NCBI RefSeq assembly: GCF_900185595.1
Contig: NZ_FYBH01000061.1
Coordinates: forward strand, 1 to 51,111
Origin: Calothrix rhizosoleniae SC01
GTDB lineage: Bacteria; Cyanobacteriota; Cyanobacteriia; Cyanobacteriales; Nostocaceae
DNA: 51,111 nt
Direction: 5' to 3'
Below are positions 44,973-51,111 of the stretch, piece after piece (the stretch's first letter is position 1; the number at the start of each line of letters is the position of its first letter). A program made the position numbers and the translations under genes. The notes under the pieces were generated by a model that saw only the letters and a program-made list of their open reading frames with translations, did not search any database and was not told the DNA's origin.

Positions 44973-46052
44973 CTAATAGCCATTAAATGACCAATGGGGT
45001 GGATCTGTAGCTAACTTCAGGACTCCATAGGATCTACCTACATTCCACAATTGCCGATTAAATGCTCCCACTTGAGGACTACTAACACGAATCATTCTAC
45101 CCCTAGCATCTTTGACTTGAATTGTCCCTTCCCAGGTAATAATCCAATCCACAGCCTTACCTACAATATGGTTAGAACGCAAGGATACAGGATTACCACC
45201 AAGCCCATAAGCATCCACCATATCCTGAGCAGCTCGTAAGGAACCCGCATTAGTGTAATGCACCCAGTCAATATCTAATCCCCTCAGACGGGGTACGCGC
45301 CAAGGGGAAATTTGTCTGCGGTCTATTTTAGCTGCATAATGCATTAAGTGAGCCCGTTGTCGGGGGCGGACAGTCGTAGTCACTATAATTTTACAACCCG
45401 CATCCCGTAGTGCTTTTTCAAAAGCTTGTACCCGCCAACGGAATGAAGGAGTTAAGGAAGAAATAGAGATGCTTGTGGGGAACTGTTTATGCCAATGTTC
45501 TCCACTCAGGCGAAATCTCTGTTTTTTTGCATAGTCATTAAAGATATCCAACGCGGGAGTCAAATCAGACCCTAATTTTTTCTTAGTATTATCACTCAGG
45601 GCATCTTCTAATTCCCCACGTAGACGCACATCCCGCTTTTTATACGCCTCTGCCAATCCTTTACTACTTCTAGGACCAAAATCTCCATCTACAGTCAAGG
45701 GAGGGGGTAATTGTGCTATCTGGTTTAAACTGCGTTGGATATCTTTAACCTCTGTTTCACCAAATCTCAGATAACTGAGTAAACTGTTACTACTGATGTT
45801 GGGAAGTAAAGATAAAAGTCCTTGTTGGAGAGCTACATTATAAGTATTGTTACCAACAACACCATCAGCACCCAAATTATTGTTTTGTTGGTAGGTGCGA
45901 GTGGCGCGATATGTATTCCAGCCAAAGTCCCCATCAGGAGTACCCACTGGTAATTTTTGATCCCGTAAAAATCTTTGCCAAGCTAATACAAAAGGATTAT
46001 TAGAACCTCTTCTAATTAGTGGCAATCGTAAAGCACTCACATTAAAAGCCAT
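44973..46052 (-). CDS. Peptidoglycan-binding protein with M15-like peptidase domain
   Basis: A 359-residue protein. Two PG_binding_1-like repeats cover about residues 10-70 (PDGDFGWNTYRATRTYQQNN, DGVVGNNTYNVALQ) and 95-150 (TVDGDFGPRSSKGLAEAY). The C-terminal domain has the M15 (VanY/D-Ala-D-Ala carboxypeptidase) metal-site pattern: SNHIVGKAVDW near residues 293-303 and DPPHW at the C-terminal end. There is no signal peptide. It lies 53 nt downstream of an amidase gene with similar repeats. A wall-lytic pair is likely. Confidence 0.82.
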   Translation of the reverse strand: MAFNVSALRLPLIRRGSNNPFVLAWQRFLRDQKLPVGTPDGDFGWNTYRATRTYQQNNNLGADGVVGNNTYNVALQQGLLSLLPNISSNSLLSYLRFGETEVKDIQRSLNQIAQLPPPLTVDGDFGPRSSKGLAEAYKKRDVRLRGELEDALSDNTKKKLGSDLTPALDIFNDYAKKQRFRLSGEHWHKQFPTSISISSLTPSFRWRVQAFEKALRDAGCKIIVTTTVRPRQRAHLMHYAAKIDRRQISPWRVPRLRGLDIDWVHYTNAGSLRAAQDMVDAYGLGGNPVSLRSNHIVGKAVDWIITWEGTIQVKDARGRMIRVSSPQVGAFNRQLWNVGRSYGVLKLATDPPHWSFNGY

Positions 46053-46105
46053 GATGCATTCCCCGCACTTGCAAAAATAACGATAAATTCACGCTCACTT
46101 CTCAA

Positions 46106-47062
46106 TTAACCAATGAATTTAGTCCAAGTCATATTACCAATAATGCCATCAGCAACTAAGCCATTTTGTTGTTGAAATCGTTTGACTAAGCCTTCTGTTT
46201 GTGGACCATAAATACTATCATTCTCAGCACCGAGACGATATTGTATATATCTAACTGCTATTCCTCCAGCATGATTTCTTCTGAGGACTCTTTTTGATAA
46301 AATTTGGTTAATTCCTTTCCAAGTTGTATCTCCAGCAATTCCTGTTTGTTGAATTGCTGTAATTCTTTGTAAATTTTGTACAGCTGTTTTTGTTTGTGCA
46401 CCAATAATCCCATCTTCTACTAAGGATCGTCCATTTTTACCGGGAATTTTCAATCGATTTAAAGCCTTTTGTAATCGCAATACGGCTGTGCTAGGATTAT
46501 CTTCTTCATCAGGTATATGAATAATAGGCTCATTCTCATCAGGTAATTTACCAGCTAATCCTTTGACAATTGCATTTGCCATTGTTTCTGGATCAAAAAG
46601 CTTCATATCCTTACGAGCATCACAAAAGCAACATTCTACAAGAATGGCGGGCATATTGGTATTTTTGAGGACATACAAATGGGAGCCATTTTTTAAACCA
46701 CGTCTAAAAAATCCTAACTTGGTGATTTCATCAAGGACTGGCTGACCTTTTTTCCTGGCATTATCACTGATTGCATATACTTCTGTACCGTTTGCCAAAC
46801 CATTAAAAGCATTAAAATGAATAGAGACAAATACATCAACTCTATTGGCATTAGCGATATTACATCTAGTAGAAAGAGAATCGGTAATTGACCTGGATCT
46901 TTGTGGTTTACAGTTTATCACCTGATGGTTTAAAGCTTTGAGTTTGGTCATAACTCGATTCCCTACATCTAAAGTTAAATTGTCTTCAAACTTTATGCCT
47001 TGGGCTCCAATATCTGGGGAAGAATTATGTCCGATGTCAATGCCAAATTTCATTAATTCCAT
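46106..47062 (-). CDS. N-acetylmuramoyl-L-alanine amidase (Amidase_3) with PG-binding repeats
   Basis: A 318-residue zinc amidase that cleaves the bond between N-acetylmuramic acid and the stem peptide. Zinc ligands lie in IDIGHN (H12), the acidic segment GIKFEDN and SIHFNAF; the catalytic Glu is in ILVECCF. Residues about 185-318 hold two PG_binding_1 repeats (DGIIGAQTKTAVQNLQ and GIIGNMTW-like). No signal peptide is visible, which is unusual for a resident amidase and similar to lysins. The ATG at 47062 has GAGG eight bases upstream. It is first in a two-gene unit with the M15-like gene. Confidence 0.9.
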   Translation of the reverse strand: MELMKFGIDIGHNSSPDIGAQGIKFEDNLTLDVGNRVMTKLKALNHQVINCKPQRSRSITDSLSTRCNIANANRVDVFVSIHFNAFNGLANGTEVYAISDNARKKGQPVLDEITKLGFFRRGLKNGSHLYVLKNTNMPAILVECCFCDARKDMKLFDPETMANAIVKGLAGKLPDENEPIIHIPDEEDNPSTAVLRLQKALNRLKIPGKNGRSLVEDGIIGAQTKTAVQNLQRITAIQQTGIAGDTTWKGINQILSKRVLRRNHAGGIAVRYIQYRLGAENDSIYGPQTEGLVKRFQQQNGLVADGIIGNMTWTKFIG

Positions 47063-47244
47063 TATTTATACCTCAGTTATTTTTGACGAATGTTTCTGAT
47101 TTAACAGACTAGGGGATATTGTTTGCTGAATACATGAATAAATTCAGTATATGAATGTACTAGATTGTATAAATAACAGTAATCATCATTCATTTGTGAC
47201 ATTCCTTTAAAATGGAAGTAAAGAAATATTTTTAAAATAAGGGC

Positions 47245-49656
47245 ATGAAACGCATTGTCTTGATTGCTGGGTTTGAATCCTTCAACGCTGATTTATACAG
47301 GAAAGCCGCCTCCTTGGCAACCACCCGGTGTCAAAATTTAGACGTGCGGGTGTTTAGCGATCGCGCCATTACCAGCCACCAGAGTGAGGTGGAAGCCGCC
47401 CTAGATGGTGCAGATGTGTTTTTTGGTAGTTTGCTGTTTGATTATGACCAAGTGGTTTGGTTACGCGATCGCATTTCTCAAATTCCTATCCGTCTGGTGT
47501 TTGAGTCGGCTTTGGAGTTGATGAGTTTGACTAAGTTGGGTGCTTTTGCCATCGGGGATAAACCCAAGGGAATGCCCAAACCAGTTAAATTTATACTTGA
47601 TAAGTTCAGTAATGGCAGGGAGGAAGATAAACTTGCTGGTTATTTGAGTTTTTTAAAGGTAGGGCCAAAGTTATTAAAATTTATCCCCATTGGCAAGGTT
47701 CAAGATTTACGTAATTGGTTAATTATTTATGGTTATTGGAATGCTGGTGGTTTTGATAATGTCGCTGCCCTATTTTGGATAATAGGGGAAAAGTACTTGG
47801 GGTTGCAGGTTGGAGACATTCCCCCACCCGTAGAAACCCCGAATATGGGATTACTGCATCCCGATTATCAAGGGTATTTTACATCGCCAAAAGAATATTT
47901 AGAGTGGTATCAACCAAGAATCACAAATTCTTCCCATCTCCCTGTAGTCGGTATTATTCTCTACCGCAAGCACGTAATTACCAAACAGCCATATATCAAT
48001 CAACTAATTCACTATTTTGAAAAAGCTGACTTAATTCCCCTACCGATTTTTATCAATGGAGTGGAAGGACATGTGGCTGTGCGGGATTGGATGACTACTG
48101 AATATGAAACCCAGCAACGTCAAGATGGTAATGTGGAAATTGCTTCTTTGTCTCCAGCAGCAGTAAAAGTGGATGGGATTGTCTCTACCATCGGTTTTCC
48201 TTTAGTAGGTGGCCCAGCAGGCTCTATGGAAGCCGGGAGACAGGTAGAAGTAGCAAAACGCATTCTGACAGCGAAAAATGTCCCTTATATCGTCGCTGCA
48301 CCTCTATTAATTCAAGATATTTACTCCTGGACGCGCCAAGGAATTGGCGGTTTGCAGAGTGTAGTTTTATACGCTTTACCAGAGTTGGATGGGGCAATTG
48401 ATACGGTTCCTCTCGGTGGTTTGGTGGGAGAGGATATTTATTTGGTTCCAGAAAGGGTACAACGGTTAATTGGCAGGGTACAAAGTTGGATTAAGTTGCG
48501 GCGGAAACCATCATCCCAGAGGAAGATTGCTGTGATTTTGTATGGGTTTCCCCCTGGATATGGTGCGGTGGGGACGGCGGCGTTGTTAAATGTACCTCGT
48601 AGTTTGATGAATTTCCTGGAGGCTTTAAAGGCTGAGGGTTATGACGTTGGGGAGTTACCGGAAGATGGGGAAGAGTTAATTCGCTGGGTAAAAGAGGCGG
48701 ATGAGGATATCTCACCCCAAAACTTAGAAGGGCAAAGTTCTTCTTCCTATGTCTGGGAACCTCTGGATGAGGAAAATTCTCTAACTACTGTGAATGTGCG
48801 TCAACTAGAGAAGTGGTTGGGGTATCTGCAAGTATCCCGGATTGAGAAGCAGTGGAAGTCCTTGACAGGGAGTGGGATTAAGACTTACGGGAATGAATTT
48901 CATGTTGGTGGTGTGGAGTTGGGAAATATTTGGATTGGGGTACAGCCACCTTTAGGTATACAAGGTGATCCCATGCGGTTAATGTTTGAACGGGACATGA
49001 CTCCCCATCCCCAATATGCTGCTTTCTATAAGTGGTTACAGAATGAATTTGAGGCGGATGCTGTGGTGCATTTTGGGATGCATGGGACGGTGGAATGGTT
49101 GCCCGGTTCGCCTCTGGGAAATACTGGTTATTCTTGGTCAGATATTTTACTGGGTGATTTACCAAACCTGTATATATATGCAGCAAATAATCCGTCTGAG
49201 TCGATTTTGGCGAAGCGTCGTGGTTATGGGTTGTTGATTTCTCACAATGTACCTCCCTATGGACGGGCGGGGTTGTATAAGGAGTTGGTGGCGCTACGGG
49301 ATTTGATTGCTGAATATCGGGAGGATACCCAGAAGAATTATCTGTTGAAGGAGGGGATTTGCAAGAAAATTGTGGATACAGGTTTGGATGCTGATTGTCC
49401 ATTTGCGGAAGGGAGGAAGCTAGGGATTGCTTTTAGTCCGGAGAATGTGCGGATGTTTAGTAATCATGCTTTTGATGATTATTTGGTGGAGGTATATGAG
49501 TATTTGCAGGTGTTGGAGAATCGATTGTTTTCTTCCGGGTTACATGTTTTAGGTTCAGCCCCAGATGATGAGGAGATGAGTTCATATTTGCAGGCTTATT
49601 TTGGGGAAGAAGAGGAAAAAGCAGAGGAAGAGGAGAGAAGAGGAGGGAGTCATTAG
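47245..49656 (+). CDS. chlH: Magnesium-chelatase subunit H paralogue, N-terminal part (frameshifted)
   Basis: ChlH/CobN-family large subunit. MKRIVLIAGFESFNADLYRK starts the protein; GKVQDLRNWLIIYGYWNAGG, GLLHPDYQGYF, PVVGIILYRKH, GFPPGYGAVGTAALLNVPRS and HFGMHGTVEWLPG are diagnostic blocks. The reading frame ends at 49656 with EEERRGGSH, where a tract of GAA/GAG codons leaves the family sequence. The rest of the protein is in the next frame. With the frame joined, the product would be about 1235 residues. It is the variant beginning MKRIVLIAGFE, distinct from the usual 1330-residue ChlH, so it may be a second copy. Confidence 0.92.
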   Translation: MKRIVLIAGFESFNADLYRKAASLATTRCQNLDVRVFSDRAITSHQSEVEAALDGADVFFGSLLFDYDQVVWLRDRISQIPIRLVFESALELMSLTKLGAFAIGDKPKGMPKPVKFILDKFSNGREEDKLAGYLSFLKVGPKLLKFIPIGKVQDLRNWLIIYGYWNAGGFDNVAALFWIIGEKYLGLQVGDIPPPVETPNMGLLHPDYQGYFTSPKEYLEWYQPRITNSSHLPVVGIILYRKHVITKQPYINQLIHYFEKADLIPLPIFINGVEGHVAVRDWMTTEYETQQRQDGNVEIASLSPAAVKVDGIVSTIGFPLVGGPAGSMEAGRQVEVAKRILTAKNVPYIVAAPLLIQDIYSWTRQGIGGLQSVVLYALPELDGAIDTVPLGGLVGEDIYLVPERVQRLIGRVQSWIKLRRKPSSQRKIAVILYGFPPGYGAVGTAALLNVPRSLMNFLEALKAEGYDVGELPEDGEELIRWVKEADEDISPQNLEGQSSSSYVWEPLDEENSLTTVNVRQLEKWLGYLQVSRIEKQWKSLTGSGIKTYGNEFHVGGVELGNIWIGVQPPLGIQGDPMRLMFERDMTPHPQYAAFYKWLQNEFEADAVVHFGMHGTVEWLPGSPLGNTGYSWSDILLGDLPNLYIYAANNPSESILAKRRGYGLLISHNVPPYGRAGLYKELVALRDLIAEYREDTQKNYLLKEGICKKIVDTGLDADCPFAEGRKLGIAFSPENVRMFSNHAFDDYLVEVYEYLQVLENRLFSSGLHVLGSAPDDEEMSSYLQAYFGEEEEKAEEEERRGGSH

Positions 49657-50953
49657 AGATTTATTGATGCAGAGTACGGATGAATTGACAAATCTGTTAC
49701 GGGGTTTGAATGGGGAGTATATTCCCCCGGCTCCTGGTGGTGATTTATTACGAGATGGAGCCGGAGTTTTACCTACGGGCAGAAATATTCATGCTTTAGA
49801 TCCCTATAGAATGCCTTCTGCAGGGGCTTATGAGCGGGGAAGGGAGATTGGTAAGCAGATTATTCAGCAGCATTTACAGGAGCATGGCACATATCCGGAA
49901 ACGGTGGCGGTGTTGTTATGGGGTTTGGATGCGATTAAGACTAAGGGTGAGTCCCTAGGAATTCTGTTGGAGTTGGTGGGGGCTGAACCTGTAAAGGAAG
50001 GGACGGGAAGAATTGTCCGTTATGAGTTGAAGCCCGTCAGTGAGGTGGAACATCCCCGGATTGATGTGTTGGGGAACTTATCGGGAATTTTCCGCGATAC
50101 GTTTGTGAATATTATTGAGTTGTTGGATGATTTGTTTCAACGAGCGGCGGATGCGGAGGAGCCGGAAGAGGAGAATTTTATTCGCAAACACGCTTTGGCG
50201 TTAAAGTCCCAAGGTGTGGAGAATGTGGCGGCGAGGTTGTTTTCTAATCCTGCGGGTGATTTTGGTTCTTTGGTAAATGACCAAGTTGTGGATGGAAATT
50301 GGGAATCTCGGGATGAGTTGGCGAATACTTGGGAAAGTCGCAATGTTTTCAGTTATGGGAAGCAAGATAAGGGTCAGGCACGCCCGCAAGTATTGAAACA
50401 ATTATTGCAAACTAGCGATCGCATTGTCCAGGAAATTGATTCCGTGGAATATGGTTTGACGGATATCCAAGAATATTATGCCAATACGGGGGGATTGAAG
50501 CAGGCGGCGGAAAAACAAGGAGGGAAGAAGGTAACTGCTAGTTTTGTGGAAAGTTTCTCCAAGGACACCACACCCCGGAATTTGGATGATTTGCTACGGA
50601 TGGAATACCGCACGAAGTTATTAAATCCCAAATGGGCGGATGCGATGGCGAATCAAGGTTCGGGGGGTGCTTATGAAATTTCCCAAAGGATGACAGCGTT
50701 GATTGGTTGGGGCGGTACTGTGGATTTTACTGATGATTGGGTATACGACCAAGCAGCAGATACTTACGCTTTGGATGTAGAGATGGCGAAAAAATTGTGT
50801 CAAGCTAATCCAGAAGCCTTTCGCAATATTGTGGGCAGGATGTTAGAGGCTCATGGTAGGGGCTTTTGGCAAGCTAGTGAGGAGAAATTGCAGCAGTTAA
50901 GGGATTTGTATGATTTGACGGATGAAGAGTTGGAAGGGGTGACGGTTGAATGA
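49580..50953 (+). CDS. chlH: Magnesium-chelatase subunit H paralogue, C-terminal part (frameshifted)
   Basis: This frame continues the ChlH-family protein with IRDLLMQSTDELTNLLRGLN, LPTGRNIHALDPYRMPSA, YPETVAVLLWGLDAIKTKG, DVLGNLSGIFRD and GSGGAYEISQRMTALIGWGG to the end (DEELEGVTVE). There is no start codon with family context. The frame is open from 49580, and the first open codon usable is TTG at 49601. One base too many between 49580 and 49653 explains the break; a +1 slip in translation or a sequencing error would also do so. A 20-codon frame that overlaps the stop is not supported. Confidence 0.9.
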   Translation, partial: VHICRLILGKKRKKQRKRREEEGVIRDLLMQSTDELTNLLRGLNGEYIPPAPGGDLLRDGAGVLPTGRNIHALDPYRMPSAGAYERGREIGKQIIQQHLQEHGTYPETVAVLLWGLDAIKTKGESLGILLELVGAEPVKEGTGRIVRYELKPVSEVEHPRIDVLGNLSGIFRDTFVNIIELLDDLFQRAADAEEPEEENFIRKHALALKSQGVENVAARLFSNPAGDFGSLVNDQVVDGNWESRDELANTWESRNVFSYGKQDKGQARPQVLKQLLQTSDRIVQEIDSVEYGLTDIQEYYANTGGLKQAAEKQGGKKVTASFVESFSKDTTPRNLDDLLRMEYRTKLLNPKWADAMANQGSGGAYEISQRMTALIGWGGTVDFTDDWVYDQAADTYALDVEMAKKLCQANPEAFRNIVGRMLEAHGRGFWQASEEKLQQLRDLYDLTDEELEGVTVE

Positions 50954-51111
50954 GTGGAGTAAAATCAAAAACAGCGAAAAAGCAAAAATTAGCTAAAAGA
51001 ATTATCCGTTAGCTAACATGTGACACGATTTTTGCTCTTTTGCCCTTAGCTCGACTTTATCCATTTAAGCTGCATAAACAGCAATGTCCCTCAATAGATG
51101 GTTTAGCTATA
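50954..51111. other. Downstream end of the window
   Basis: No gene is supported in the last 158 bp. A short frame MSGVKSKTAKKQKLAKRII (50950-51012) is basic and lacks support. A plus-strand frame (LARLYPFKLHKQQ) at the very end runs out of the window and may be part of another gene. Confidence 0.3.

Noticed and set aside
44973-47062. Prophage or injection-system lysis cassette
   Set aside because: No tail, capsid, integrase or holin gene is within the window, so the pair is reported only as two hydrolases.
48491-49402. Minus-strand frames inside the chlH paralogue
   Set aside because: Proline/histidine/threonine-rich translations typical of the antisense of a purine-rich gene.
50950-51012. 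20-codon basic frame after chlH
   Set aside because: Too short and overlapping the chlH stop, with no support from context.

Overview
The window is a 51-kb piece of a cyanobacterial chromosome, most likely from a filamentous, Nostocales-type organism. Evidence seen in the sequence: frequent HIP1 octamers (GCGATCGC, e.g. at 2191), short tandem repeats of the GGGAGCAGG/ACTCCATC kind between genes, and families typical of oxygenic cyanobacteria (SqdB, ChlH-family Mg-chelatase, cyanobacterial RpoZ, DUF1818, DUF1830). The strain cannot be named from the sequence alone. Most of the content is ordinary single-copy housekeeping DNA with short intergenic repeats; there is no prophage, CRISPR array or plasmid backbone.

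Layout. 0.1-5 kb: a one-pass membrane protein of unknown role, nadA (minus), a metallophosphoesterase, tRNA-Ser(UGA), and a long glutathione-S-transferase-like protein. 4.9-6.2 kb: an IS200/IS605-type element carrying only an intact tnpB; a 0.3-kb deletion derivative with related ends lies at 13.35-13.65 kb. 6.4-11.5 kb: a KTSC-domain protein, pheT (minus), a small unknown protein behind a LexA-like box, rpoZ, an exported unknown, DUF1818 and tRNA-Pro(GGG). 12-16.7 kb: sqdB (sulfolipid), murF, a TerB-like protein and an unlisted 53-residue membrane protein. 17-20 kb: a minus-strand run of HDAC-family hydrolase, NAD-dependent epimerase and polysaccharide deacetylase.

20.4-30.4 kb is the most unusual block: six or seven genes on the plus strand encode a GT2 polyprenyl-phosphate-glycosyltransferase-like enzyme, a predicted toroid plus beta-sandwich protein, two paralogous flippase-like membrane proteins, an ArnT/PMT-like GT-C enzyme and two paralogous multi-pass proteins with a conserved QDDARQH motif. 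The flippase-like gene and the QDDARQH gene occur as a duplicated module. I infer a lipid-linked glycan assembly pathway; its product is unknown.

30.6-35.6 kb (minus): DM13 protein, rlmN, MIF-like tautomerase, flavin reductase, cobM and lgt. 35.9-41.1 kb (plus): coaD overlapping a DivIVA/coiled-coil gene, an Rrf2 regulator followed by cysK, a J-domain protein and glyQ. 41.2-47.1 kb (minus): a peptidoglycan-binding/HEAT membrane protein, an EamA transporter, DUF1830, and a pair of cell-wall hydrolases (M15-like and Amidase_3). 47.2-51.0 kb: a ChlH-family Mg-chelatase large subunit split in two by a single-base frameshift in a purine-rich linker.

Main points for follow-up: the glycan/flippase cluster with its internal duplication; two promoters with the same architecture, in which a LexA-like box abuts the -10 element (6.3 and 9.5 kb); the frameshifted chlH paralogue; the tnpB element and its guide-RNA-bearing relic; and a plus-strand intrinsic terminator with no gene in front of it at 34.7 kb.
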